A stretch of 64,000 nt of DNA from Mucilaginibacter conchicola (GTDB lineage Bacteria; Bacteroidota; Bacteroidia; Sphingobacteriales; Sphingobacteriaceae): contig NZ_QWDC01000002.1 in NCBI RefSeq assembly GCF_003432115.1, positions 310,001-374,000 of the forward strand. Direction: 5' to 3'. Below, piece after piece: positions 41,259 to 48,493 of this stretch. The notes under the pieces were generated by a model. That model saw only the letters and a program-made list of their open reading frames with translations, had not been told where the DNA came from and made no database searches. Position 1 is the stretch's first letter; every line of letters begins with the position of its first letter. The position numbers were made by a program, and so were the translations under genes.

Positions 41259-41573
41259 ATGAAAAAGTTACTTATCACAGCAATAATTACAGGAATAGCC
41301 ACCATACAGAGCATGGCACAAAGTATAAGAACCGATAACAACCGCGGCACGTGGGTTATTGAGTACAACTCAAAGTATCCTAAACTGCAAACCGTTAAAT
41401 TTTACAATGATTCGGCCCGGCTTATCTACCAGGAAACGGTTGATACTAAATTAAACATCAGCAATAAGCGCGTGCAAAACGCCTTGAATGAGATATGTGC
41501 AAATCTTTGCGAAAAGGATAAACTGCAAAACCTGCGTGCAGCAGTAGCTATTGAGCAGTTAGAAAAGCACTAA
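41259..41573 (+). CDS. Small exported hypothetical protein, 104 aa
   Basis: The 104-residue product starts with a signal peptide (MKKLLITAIITGIATIQSMA-QS). The mature part of some 83 residues holds GTWVIEYNSKYPKLQTVKFY, then NDSARLIYQETVDTKLNISN and a helix KRVQNALNEICANLCEKDKL. I know no family name; the pattern of strands followed by a helix with two Cys is common in small envelope proteins of the phylum. It is divergent from the kinase gene and ends at its own terminator. Confidence 0.8.
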   Translation: MKKLLITAIITGIATIQSMAQSIRTDNNRGTWVIEYNSKYPKLQTVKFYNDSARLIYQETVDTKLNISNKRVQNALNEICANLCEKDKLQNLRAAVAIEQLEKH

Positions 41574-41599
41574 AGAATTTTGTTTTAATCGTTAAGTGA

Positions 41600-41622
41600 G
41601 GGGGCGGCGCGAGGTTGCCCCC
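41600..41622. terminator. Hairpin terminator
   Basis: GGGGGC..GCCCCC forms a six-pair GC stem followed on the plus strand by TTTTATTTTA, 26 bases past the stop of the small secreted protein and just past the ispG stop on the other strand. Confidence 0.7.
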
Positions 41623-41629
41623 TTTTATT

Positions 41630-43663
41630 TTATTCAACCGGATCAATCCAGTTGCCGTCGTTTTTAATGATGCCGATGAGTTCATCAAGCGCTTTATCGG
41701 TATTCACGTTTTTCTTTACCACTTCTTTACCGCGGTACAAAGTAATTTTATCTGGCCCCGAGCCTACATAACCATAATCGGCATCGGCCATTTCGCCGGG
41801 ACCGTTCACTATGCAGCCCATAATGCCAATTTTCAATCCCTTGAGGTGACTGGTACGGCTGCGGATCATCTGGGTGGTCACCATCAGATCAAACAAAGTA
41901 CGCCCGCAGCTTGGGCACGAGATATATTCTGTTTTTGAGATACGCGAGCGTGTAGCCTGCAATATCCCGAACGCCGTAGAAGTAATTACATCGGCAGGCA
42001 ATTGTGGTGCATCTATCCAAATCCCATCGCCAAAACCATCAACTAATAAAGCGCCGAGGTCTGTTGAGGCGAAGAGTTGCAAGTCTGTAGTCTGAAGCTC
42101 TAAGTCTGAAGTCTCATTTTGACTTCTGACTTTTGACTTTTGACTTAAATCATAGCTTCTCTTCACAATAACCGGTACATCCAATTCCATCTCCAGCATT
42201 TTGAGGAAGAAAGAGCGCTGGTCGGCCATGCCGTGCAGTTGGGTTGTCTCTAACACAAACACCAGCGATGCATCCAGCGGGATAGCGCCAAAGGCATCGG
42301 TATCAAGGTCGGCATGAGTAATGCGCACCAGGTTAAGGGCCGATGAACGGTCGGTATCTGCTGCTATATATTCATCAAGCGTAAAAAGCGGGTGGCAAAG
42401 CGTTTTATTAGCAAGCGTTTGCCAGGTTTTGTAATTATACAACTGGCGCAAGTTGCCCGGCATATTAAACGACGGCAGACTATCGCCCAGGAAAACAAAA
42501 TCAACCGACTGCTCGCCCATGTTATATTTATCCAGCAGCGGCGAGTAGATATACCCGGCAGCGCCTAATACCGCCGGATCTTTAAGGTTAGCATGCTCCA
42601 GATCAACCACCACGCGCGGTACCATGTGCCCGCCTATAAATGCGTTGGCCTCGTAAGTTTCGCGCTTTTTGTATTCGTAGGGAGAATATAAGTCAGAAGT
42701 CTTTAGTCCGAAGTCCGCAGACGGATTTTGACTTTTGACTTTTGACTTTTGACTTCTCTCAGAGTAGCGGTTCACCAGCGCAATAGCCACCGGTGCTTCG
42801 GCTTCGGGTTCTTCGGTAAGGGATACACGGACGGTATCGCCGAGGCCATCCTCAAGCAAAGTACCTATACCTACGGCAGATTTGATACGGCCATCCTCGC
42901 CGTCGCCGGCTTCTGTTACGCCGAGGTGAAGCGGATAGTTCATACCTTCGGCAACCATGGTTTCTACCAGCAGGCGATAGGCTTGCACCATTACCTGCGG
43001 GTTACTGCTCTTCATAGATACTACCAGGTTGTAGTAGTTCAGTTGCTCGCACATGCGCATAAATTCCATGGCGCTCTCCACCATTCCTTGCGGGGTATCG
43101 CCATAACGGCTCATGATACGGTCGCTCAGCGAGCCGTGGTTGGTACCAATACGCATGGCGGTACCGTATTCTTTACAAACCGCTACCAGTGGGGCAAATT
43201 TTTGATAGATCCGGTCAAGCTCGTTCTGGTACTGGGCGTCGGTATAATCTATCTGGTCAAATTTCTTTTTATCGGCGTAGTTACCAGGGTTAACACGCAC
43301 TTTTTCTACTATACGTGCGGCCACTTCGGCAGCGTTTGGTGTGAAGTGGATATCAGCAACCAGTGGCACATTGCATCCGCGCATGCGGAGTTGTTTTTTT
43401 ATTTCGGCAAGGTTGTTGGCTTCCTTGATGCTGGGTGCGGTAATGCGCACATACTCGCAGCCTGCATTAACCATACGGATGGTTTGCTCTACGGTACCAA
43501 TGGTGTCCATGGTATCTGTAGTGGTCATGCTTTGGATACGTATAGGGTTGTTGCCACCCATAGGCACATCGCCAATAAATACCTCGCGGGTAACAAAGCG
43601 CGAATAATCTGTTAACGAGTTACAATATTTACCGGGCAGCACTTTATCGGCATCAGCATTCAT
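41630..43663 (-). CDS. ispG: 4-hydroxy-3-methylbut-2-enyl-diphosphate synthase, large type
   Basis: IspG (GcpE) catalyses the reductive ring opening of MEcPP to HMBPP in the MEP isoprenoid pathway with a [4Fe-4S] cluster. This 677-residue form has the extra middle domain of the plant and Bacteroidota type. The TIM barrel starts about residue 20 (TREVFIGDVPMGGNNPIRIQ) and holds MRIGTNHGSLSDR. The C-terminal cluster domain shows SCPSCGRTLFDL and IMGCIVNGPGE, which supply the three Cys and a Glu. Two stretches, residues about 303-325 and 506-528, are in-frame GACTT repeats (see repeats at 42689 and 42078). A TAAATTTG box lies at 43686-43693. Confidence 0.95.
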   Translation of the reverse strand: MNADADKVLPGKYCNSLTDYSRFVTREVFIGDVPMGGNNPIRIQSMTTTDTMDTIGTVEQTIRMVNAGCEYVRITAPSIKEANNLAEIKKQLRMRGCNVPLVADIHFTPNAAEVAARIVEKVRVNPGNYADKKKFDQIDYTDAQYQNELDRIYQKFAPLVAVCKEYGTAMRIGTNHGSLSDRIMSRYGDTPQGMVESAMEFMRMCEQLNYYNLVVSMKSSNPQVMVQAYRLLVETMVAEGMNYPLHLGVTEAGDGEDGRIKSAVGIGTLLEDGLGDTVRVSLTEEPEAEAPVAIALVNRYSERSQKSKVKSQNPSADFGLKTSDLYSPYEYKKRETYEANAFIGGHMVPRVVVDLEHANLKDPAVLGAAGYIYSPLLDKYNMGEQSVDFVFLGDSLPSFNMPGNLRQLYNYKTWQTLANKTLCHPLFTLDEYIAADTDRSSALNLVRITHADLDTDAFGAIPLDASLVFVLETTQLHGMADQRSFFLKMLEMELDVPVIVKRSYDLSQKSKVRSQNETSDLELQTTDLQLFASTDLGALLVDGFGDGIWIDAPQLPADVITSTAFGILQATRSRISKTEYISCPSCGRTLFDLMVTTQMIRSRTSHLKGLKIGIMGCIVNGPGEMADADYGYVGSGPDKITLYRGKEVVKKNVNTDKALDELIGIIKNDGNWIDPVE
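42078..42147. repeat. GACTTTTGACTT repeat inside ispG, copy 2
   Basis: On the minus strand it reads AAGTCAAAAGTCAAAAGTCA, then GAAGTCAAAATGAGACTTCA and further GACTT-type units. It encodes SQKSKVRSQNETSDLELQTT in frame within ispG. Confidence 0.75.
42689..42757. repeat. GACTTTTGACTT repeat inside ispG, copy 1
   Basis: TGACTTTTGACTTTTGACTT (plus strand) with flanking GACTT-type units; in ispG it encodes SQKSKVKSQNPSADFGLKTS. The frame is preserved. Confidence 0.75.
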
Positions 43664-43685
43664 GCAGGCGTGGAATTAATGAATA

Positions 43686-43693
43686 CAAATTTA
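43686..43693 (-). promoter_or_regulatory. TAAATTTG -7 box of ispG
   Basis: TAAATTTG on the minus strand matches TAnnTTTG and lies 22 bases ahead of ATG 43663. Confidence 0.6.
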
Positions 43694-43752
43694 CGAAAGA
43701 AGTTCAGAACTTAAACGTTATTAGGTAGTATGATATTCTAACAACATTTAGT

Positions 43753-43760
43753 TAAATTTG
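43753..43760 (+). promoter_or_regulatory. TAAATTTG -7 box of the first toxin-antitoxin pair
   Basis: TAAATTTG is followed by AAT and the ATG at 43764. The 19-base stretch TAAATTTGAATATGGCAAC is identical to that of the second pair at 48375-48393 (minus strand). The message must begin at or next to the ATG. Confidence 0.65.
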
Positions 43761-43763
43761 AAT

Positions 43764-43979
43764 ATGGCAACGCAATTTGTAACTGACGAAAAAGGAAAAA
43801 GAACTTCTGTTATTATTTCCATAGAGGATTATGAAAATCTTGTCCATCAACATCATCGTAACCTCGAGCTTACAGACGAATATAAAAAAATGATGGATGA
43901 CATGTTGTTAAAAGAAGAAGATGGCACAGCCACCTATGTTTCTGCGGAACACATCAAAAACAAGTTCATGCGTAAATGA
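43764..43979 (+). CDS. Antitoxin of a RelE/ParE-type pair
   Basis: A 71-residue protein: MATQFVTDEKGKRTSVIISI, EDYENLVHQHHRNLELTDEY, then a helical tail YVSAEHIKNKFMRK that would wrap the toxin. The start resembles Phd/YefM-like and related small antitoxins with an N-terminal strand for dimer formation. It overlaps the toxin gene by four bases (ATGA), the standard pattern. The ATG at 43764 is chosen because TAAATTTG comes directly in front; a TTG two codons earlier is inside that box. Such antitoxins usually repress their own promoter, which here overlaps the start codon. Confidence 0.82.
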   Translation: MATQFVTDEKGKRTSVIISIEDYENLVHQHHRNLELTDEYKKMMDDMLLKEEDGTATYVSAEHIKNKFMRK

Positions 43980-44254
43980 ACCATATCTTAAGATACAGTC
44001 CGGATGCAGAAACCGATTTAGATGAGATAGACGAATATTATACTGATATTTCTTCGTCAGTAGTCAAAAACTTTTTCAAGGAGTTCTTTGAAACAATAGC
44101 TTTTATAGAACAAGACCCAAAGCTATTCCAAGTCAGATATCGCGGAATTAGAATTGCGCCCATGTATCGCTATCCATACGGTATTCATTACATCCACAAC
44201 CAAAATTCTATAACTATATTAAGAGTATTGCATACTAAACGATACTTCAAATAA
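43976..44254 (+). CDS. RelE/ParE-superfamily toxin
   Basis: A 92-residue toxin with the RelE/ParE fold. It starts MNHILRYSPDAETDLDEIDE and shows FIEQDPKLFQVRYRGIRIAP and the C-terminal strand MYRYPYGIHYIHNQNSITIL with RVLHTKR, the typical basic end. Members of the group either cleave mRNA on the ribosome (RelE) or poison gyrase (ParE); the sequence is closer to the ParE/plasmid stabilisation type, but I cannot decide. It follows its antitoxin with a four-base overlap. Lower GC than the neighbours suggests it may have been acquired. Confidence 0.85.
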   Translation: MNHILRYSPDAETDLDEIDEYYTDISSSVVKNFFKEFFETIAFIEQDPKLFQVRYRGIRIAPMYRYPYGIHYIHNQNSITILRVLHTKRYFK

Positions 44255-44302
44255 CTGCCAATAACTTTGTCTACATAGCAAACCTTATCACGCAACCTTA
44301 TT

Positions 44303-45139
44303 ATGAAATACTTCATACTCCCGCTTTTAGCACTGGCCTTTTTAGCATCCTGCAAAAATAAAGCCCCTAAACAAGAACAACAACAAGATACAATATCAAC
44401 AAAGCCCTCAAGCAACACAACAGCCGACCTTATAGCCAAATTTAAACCCATTTTTACCGGCAATTGGGTTAAGATAAGTTACATAGATAAAGTAATCGCT
44501 ACAAAATCGCCGTTAGCGGCAATGGATAAAGTTAAAGGTATAACATGTATTTTGTTTGACAGGCATAAAGTTGAGGGTGACAGTTTGATGGTGCTGCTTG
44601 GCTGGGAAAATCATGATTCAAGTGAGTCTCCTTTAAGGTTCAAACGCGGCAAAAGAGAAAACTCTCTTCAATTAGGCGACAGTGAAATACAATATTCTGT
44701 AATTAAAGGCGACACCGTGTTAACATTATATTGGGTGGGCGAAAACCACAAAGTAACAACAACGGTTTATAAAAAATCACCGCTGGCAAATGATAATTTG
44801 GGCACTGGTTTAGAATATTTTATTAATAAAGGCCTTGTTGCAGGTAATTACATTATGACAGATAGCAATGCTGTTAAATCAAAAGTAAGCCTTAGTGCAA
44901 ACGGCATTATTAAAGGGTTTAGTCCGTTTAAAACCTACAACATCCATAACGACCTTAACGAAGAACCTATGGACAATTTAGACCGTATAGGTTTTAGTGA
45001 TGGTAAAACCGTTCCCTACACCTGGTTCACCTTCAAAATAACCGGCGATACACTCAAGCTCTTCTCAACAAAACCGAATGCCGATTCATCTTTGCTGGAG
45101 ATCGACAAACTGCGTTACACCCTCATACGCCAAAAGTAA
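44303..45139 (+). CDS. Lipoprotein of unknown function (tandem copy 1)
   Basis: The 278-residue lipoprotein has a signal MKYFILPLLALAFLASCKNK with the Cys at 17, then a Gln-rich linker (KQEQQQDTIS). The domain contains FKPIFTGNWVKISYIDKVIA, TKSPLAAMDKVKGITCILFD and a C-terminal ITGDTLKLFSTKPN. The next gene encodes a related protein (FKPLINGVWVKKDYIKKVKK, SKSPLAAVERGTGITVLHID), so the two arose by tandem duplication. I know no family name. Its GC content is lower than that of the second copy. Confidence 0.82.
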   Translation: MKYFILPLLALAFLASCKNKAPKQEQQQDTISTKPSSNTTADLIAKFKPIFTGNWVKISYIDKVIATKSPLAAMDKVKGITCILFDRHKVEGDSLMVLLGWENHDSSESPLRFKRGKRENSLQLGDSEIQYSVIKGDTVLTLYWVGENHKVTTTVYKKSPLANDNLGTGLEYFINKGLVAGNYIMTDSNAVKSKVSLSANGIIKGFSPFKTYNIHNDLNEEPMDNLDRIGFSDGKTVPYTWFTFKITGDTLKLFSTKPNADSSLLEIDKLRYTLIRQK

Positions 45140-45222
45140 AACCCTTAATTTTCACCATTTCCTGCATAATAGCACGTTTTTTGCTTATATAAAGTTATAT
45201 TAGGCATTATCAATACCCCGTT

Positions 45223-46023
45223 ATGAAGCAGATACTTTCTCTTATTTTTTGCGTTGGTATATTTTGCGCATGTAACGATCCGCAACAAGCCGATAAACCG
45301 CTTAACCAATCACCCGAGTTGATACAGCAGTTTAAACCGCTGATAAACGGTGTATGGGTAAAAAAGGACTATATCAAAAAAGTAAAGAAAAGTAAATCGC
45401 CGCTGGCGGCGGTTGAGCGGGGTACGGGCATAACCGTATTGCATATTGATACCACCAAAATGCGCGGCGACAGTATCAGCGTACCGACAGTATGGAACAA
45501 CCATGAGGCCAACCAGATCACCCTTAAATTTGAGCCTGGCCGCAATACTACTACAATTGTTTTGGGGAAGGATGAGTTAAGTTACAAGCTTAAAAATAAA
45601 GACACCACGCTCATTATTTACCATTATGACGAGGCTACCAAAGAAACCAGCACCGCGCAGTATGTAAAAGCAATGGCCAATCAGTCTGAAGAAGCGCCAG
45701 CTTACGCAATGAACTATATGATCAACCAGGCTATACTTTCAGGCAATTATGAAGGCACTAACGCTGTAGGCAAACCGGTTAAAGCAAAGTTTTCTGATGA
45801 CGGTAAGGTAACCGGCCTGCCGGGACTAAACCGCTATTTTGTACAGAATGACCTGGTGGCCGACCCTGACCGTAGCCATGACGAAATCATCTTCAACATC
45901 AACTCAAAAGAGCAGAAATCATACTCTTTCATTATCAACAAAAAAACGCTTAACCTGTACGATGATGCTGAACATATCCAATCCAACAAGCCATCGTACA
46001 CGTTAAAACGCAAACGCGATTAA
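45223..46023 (+). CDS. Lipoprotein of unknown function (tandem copy 2)
   Basis: The 266-residue product has a lipoprotein signal, MKQILSLIFCVGIFCACNDP, with the Cys at about 17, and the same domain as the preceding gene: FKPLINGVWVKKDYIKKV, SKSPLAAVERGTG, then KPVKAKFSDDGKVTGLPGLN and a final YSFIINKKTLNLYDDAEHIQ. Its stop codon overlaps that of the convergent dehydrogenase gene by three bases, so the two genes share their last bases on opposite strands. No terminator fits between them. Confidence 0.82.
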   Translation: MKQILSLIFCVGIFCACNDPQQADKPLNQSPELIQQFKPLINGVWVKKDYIKKVKKSKSPLAAVERGTGITVLHIDTTKMRGDSISVPTVWNNHEANQITLKFEPGRNTTTIVLGKDELSYKLKNKDTTLIIYHYDEATKETSTAQYVKAMANQSEEAPAYAMNYMINQAILSGNYEGTNAVGKPVKAKFSDDGKVTGLPGLNRYFVQNDLVADPDRSHDEIIFNINSKEQKSYSFIINKKTLNLYDDAEHIQSNKPSYTLKRKRD

Positions 46024-46880
46024 TTATCGCCATTTAAATATTTGTACACTGCTATCAGATCTTCATCGCCATGCTTTGCTGATGCAGCCTCAAACGTTGC
46101 CAGGGTCGTTTCTCCGAGGGGAGTAGTCAAGCCGATATCGCGCGATAACTTCAGGTCTTTCACAATATTCTTGAGGCTGAAGGCTGCTGTAAAATTATCA
46201 TTCACAATTGCATTCCCTTTTATTTTAGTGTATGGATTGGCAATAGCACCGTTGCCTAAAAGCTCCAATAAAATTTCAGGTTTGATACCGTTATTTTTAG
46301 CGAGGATAACCGCTTCTGCTAAACCCTGCGTGTAGAAACTCAACAGGGTATTAATAGCCAGTTTTGCTGCATTACCCGCGCCGGTATCGCCTACGTTGAG
46401 GGAGAGCTTACCCATGGTATCTAACACAGGTTTAACTTTTTCAAATACCGATGAATCTCCGCCGGCCATAATAACCAGTTGGGCGGTCTCGGCTTGTTTT
46501 ACACTGCCTGATACAGGCGCATCCAGATAACTCAAGCCATGCTCATTGCTGCGTTGTGCCATCTCTTTACTTATAGCCGGCGATACGGTACTCATATTGA
46601 TGATCACTTTATCATTTCCACTGGCAGCTAATAAACCGTCCTCTCCTTCAAAAACATCGCGGATGGCCTTGTCATCGGTCACCATGATGATCACCACATC
46701 CGTTTGCTGCAATAACTCTTTTGGGGTTGACGCCGTGTTTGCGCCCTGCTCTTTCAGCGCGGCTTCTTTATCCTTGTTGCGGTTATAAACAGTAAGCGGG
46801 TAGCCTGCCTTAAGCAATTGCTGCGACATGGGGTTGCCCATCAGTCCGAGGCCTATCCAGCCAATTTTCGTTGTATTCAT
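46020..46880 (-). CDS. NAD(P)-dependent beta-hydroxyacid dehydrogenase
   Basis: A 286-residue member of the 3-hydroxyisobutyrate dehydrogenase/GLYR family. The Rossmann motif is IGWIGLGLMGNPMSQQLLKA at residues 6-26, the substrate-site block is YLDAPVSGSVKQAETAQLVI near 122, and the catalytic Lys lies in NAAKLAINTLLSFYTQGLAE near 170. Substrates of the family include 3-hydroxyisobutyrate, tartronate semialdehyde and short aldehydes such as glyoxylate; which one applies here is unknown. It starts 4 bases after the kinase-like gene upstream and is thus likely its operon partner. Confidence 0.93.
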   Translation of the reverse strand: MNTTKIGWIGLGLMGNPMSQQLLKAGYPLTVYNRNKDKEAALKEQGANTASTPKELLQQTDVVIIMVTDDKAIRDVFEGEDGLLAASGNDKVIINMSTVSPAISKEMAQRSNEHGLSYLDAPVSGSVKQAETAQLVIMAGGDSSVFEKVKPVLDTMGKLSLNVGDTGAGNAAKLAINTLLSFYTQGLAEAVILAKNNGIKPEILLELLGNGAIANPYTKIKGNAIVNDNFTAAFSLKNIVKDLKLSRDIGLTTPLGETTLATFEAASAKHGDEDLIAVYKYLNGDN

Positions 46881-46884
46881 AGCG

Positions 46885-47871
46885 TTATGATATATATACG
46901 TGGTCGTCGAAATATTTCTTCACCAACACAGTAATAAACCGTTTTAAATAGGTTTCGTTTAAAAAAACGTTGGCCCAATTTTCAAATCTTTGTGATTGTA
47001 TGCCGAGGTAGAAATAATACATACTTACGCCCAGCATCGGCAGTAAGCGTTTCTCTTCTTCTGATATAATTGTTATGCTTTCATACCCTTCAAAAAAACT
47101 CTTCAACTTTTCATCGCGATAAGCTTCTACTTTTTCTGTACTGTAAACCTGCAGCACATAGTAGGCAATATCCAAGCAAAGCCAGCCATTGCCGCAGAAA
47201 TCAAAATCGAACAGGGTGACCTTACCATCAGCGGTAACATTGAGGTTATCGAACCAGATATCCATGTGTACAGCACCAGTACGCACTTTATCAGTATCAA
47301 CATTGTTCCACAGTCCAAGCAAGATCTTTTGGGTGGATAGCATCCATTGCATCTCTTCGGTATCGGCAGGCAGATACTTCTTTAGCTGTTGCAACGATTG
47401 TTGAAGCATTACATCGGCAGTATAAGTAACGCGTTGCAGTGTCAACCCTTCGGTAAGCTGATGCATCTGCGCCATTGTCCGTCCGATAGTATGGTGGACA
47501 TCTGCGGACAGGTTCAGCAGCTTCTCCCCCTCAGCAAAACTAAACAGCACACCGTAACGCATGCCTTCGGGTGCGTTTAACTCTTGTATGTGATTGCCAC
47601 ACGTATCATGTATAGCATACGATACCGGGATGCCATTATCTCTCAACAGGTTTAACAAACGTATCTCTTCCGCTATCTCTGTTTTGCTGCGCCAATCCAA
47701 GCTATAGATCCTGAATACGAATTTCTGCTCTCCGGCTTTGATAAGATAGCTGTGGTTGATACCGGTTTTAAGCAGTTTGCAGGTGTTTACTTCTAAATTG
47801 TAAGCTTCCGCAACAAACGGAGCCAAAGCATCGGCAGAAATAGTGGAACTGATAACAGGGAAAGTGTGCAT
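46885..47871 (-). CDS. APH-fold phosphotransferase (ThrB2-like)
   Basis: A 328-residue protein of the aminoglycoside phosphotransferase/choline kinase/homoserine kinase II superfamily. The nucleotide-binding part is GINHSYLIKAGEQKFVFRIY. The catalytic loop is AVHMDIWFDNLNV (H-x-D-x4-N, near residue 203), and the metal-binding DFDF follows in VTLFDFDFCGNGW. Family members phosphorylate small amines or alcohols; the substrate cannot be deduced. It lies just ahead of the dehydrogenase gene with a 4-base gap. A TTTCTTTG box 20 bases before the ATG is a possible promoter overlapping the YoeB terminator. Confidence 0.88.
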   Translation of the reverse strand: MHTFPVISSTISADALAPFVAEAYNLEVNTCKLLKTGINHSYLIKAGEQKFVFRIYSLDWRSKTEIAEEIRLLNLLRDNGIPVSYAIHDTCGNHIQELNAPEGMRYGVLFSFAEGEKLLNLSADVHHTIGRTMAQMHQLTEGLTLQRVTYTADVMLQQSLQQLKKYLPADTEEMQWMLSTQKILLGLWNNVDTDKVRTGAVHMDIWFDNLNVTADGKVTLFDFDFCGNGWLCLDIAYYVLQVYSTEKVEAYRDEKLKSFFEGYESITIISEEEKRLLPMLGVSMYYFYLGIQSQRFENWANVFLNETYLKRFITVLVKKYFDDHVYIS

Positions 47872-47905
47872 GGTTTTGGATTATTGGGCTGCAAAGAAAC
47901 AAAAA

Positions 47906-47929
47906 ACGCCACTGCAATTGCAATGGCGT
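47906..47929. terminator. Terminator of the YoeB pair
   Basis: ACGCCACTGCAATTGCAATG with GCGT is a 24-base near-perfect palindrome, seven bases past the YoeB stop on the minus strand, followed by TTTTTTG. It lies in the promoter region of the phosphotransferase gene. Confidence 0.88.
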
Positions 47930-47936
47930 CATGTTT

Positions 47937-48194
47937 TTAATAATGTCCTTTTAAGGAATATATACTGATGATATCGTTATCAAAGCTGTAAACTATTCGA
48001 TGTTCGTGGTTAATGCGCCTTGACCACTTACCTGTTAATTGATGTTTTAATGGTTCCGGTTTTCCGACACCTTCAAAAGGCGTTTCTTTTATGGATGCGA
48101 TCAATTCACTGATTTTCTTTTGAACACCTGCATTTCCGCTTTTCCTCCACTCTTGAAGATGAGCCAAAGCAGCAGAAGTAAATATTACTTCCAT
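47937..48194 (-). CDS. YoeB-family toxin (mRNA interferase)
   Basis: An 85-residue Txe/YoeB-type toxin that cleaves mRNA in the ribosomal A site. It begins MEVIFTSAALAHLQEWRKSG and has PFEGVGKPEPLKHQLTGKWS, RRINHEHRIVYSF and the C-terminal SIYSLKGHY. The Arg and His residues in this last half and the final His-Tyr are the usual catalytic and ribosome-contact positions. It overlaps the antitoxin gene upstream by ten bases. A strong terminator follows. Confidence 0.93.
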   Translation of the reverse strand: MEVIFTSAALAHLQEWRKSGNAGVQKKISELIASIKETPFEGVGKPEPLKHQLTGKWSRRINHEHRIVYSFDNDIISIYSLKGHY

Positions 48195-48382
48195 AGATCA
48201 TCAGTATCTACTTTTGTACCTTTCCCTGCTTTTATTTCTTCTTCGCCTTTTAAAACCATCTCCACAAAAGCAGGATCATATTCATCCTTTTCTTCCTCAA
48301 AAGATATCTTCAGAGCTTTCATAACTGCCTTTAATGCGTCAGATTGTTCTTCATTTTCGGGATGTACAATTAATGTTGCCAT
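48185..48382 (-). CDS. DUF2683-type antitoxin for YoeB
   Basis: A 65-residue protein: MATLIVHPENEEQSDALKAV, MKALKISFEEEKDEYDPAFV, then a tail of acidic and basic residues ending TDDLWK. It fits the DUF2683 group, small proteins with a strand for dimer formation and a helix, found upstream of RelE- or YoeB-type toxins in Bacteroidota. The ATG at 48382 is preceded by AAT and the TAAATTTG box, the same arrangement as in the pair at 43764. The gene overlaps the toxin gene by ten bases. Confidence 0.85.
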   Translation of the reverse strand: MATLIVHPENEEQSDALKAVMKALKISFEEEKDEYDPAFVEMVLKGEEEIKAGKGTKVDTDDLWK

Positions 48383-48385
48383 ATT

Positions 48386-48393
48386 CAAATTTA
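48386..48393 (-). promoter_or_regulatory. TAAATTTG -7 box of the YoeB pair
   Basis: TAAATTTG on the minus strand, three bases before ATG 48382, in a 19-base stretch identical to that at 43753-43771. Confidence 0.65.
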
Positions 48394-48430
48394 ATCATTT
48401 GAGATAATACACCGTGCTATAAAAGCAGAA

Positions 48431-48456
48431 AAGTTGCAGGTTTATGCCTGCAACTT
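48431..48456. terminator. Hairpin terminator
   Basis: AAGTTGCAGG-TTTATG-CCTGCAACTT is a ten-pair stem 37 bases past the stop of the minus-strand membrane protein gene at 48494; TTTCTGCTTTTATAG follows on that strand. Confidence 0.8.
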
Positions 48457-48493
48457 TCTATCTGGTATAATTTAGAAAATGGCAAAATCGCGT

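Noticed and set aside
41600-41622. Attenuator or riboswitch upstream of ispG
   Set aside because: The hairpin lies downstream of ispG, not upstream, and works as a simple terminator.
42749-43615. Long plus-strand open frame of 288 codons opposite ispG
   Set aside because: It is the mirror of a strongly conserved ispG coding region; the protein has no recognisable domain and is rich in His and Tyr as expected for such shadows.
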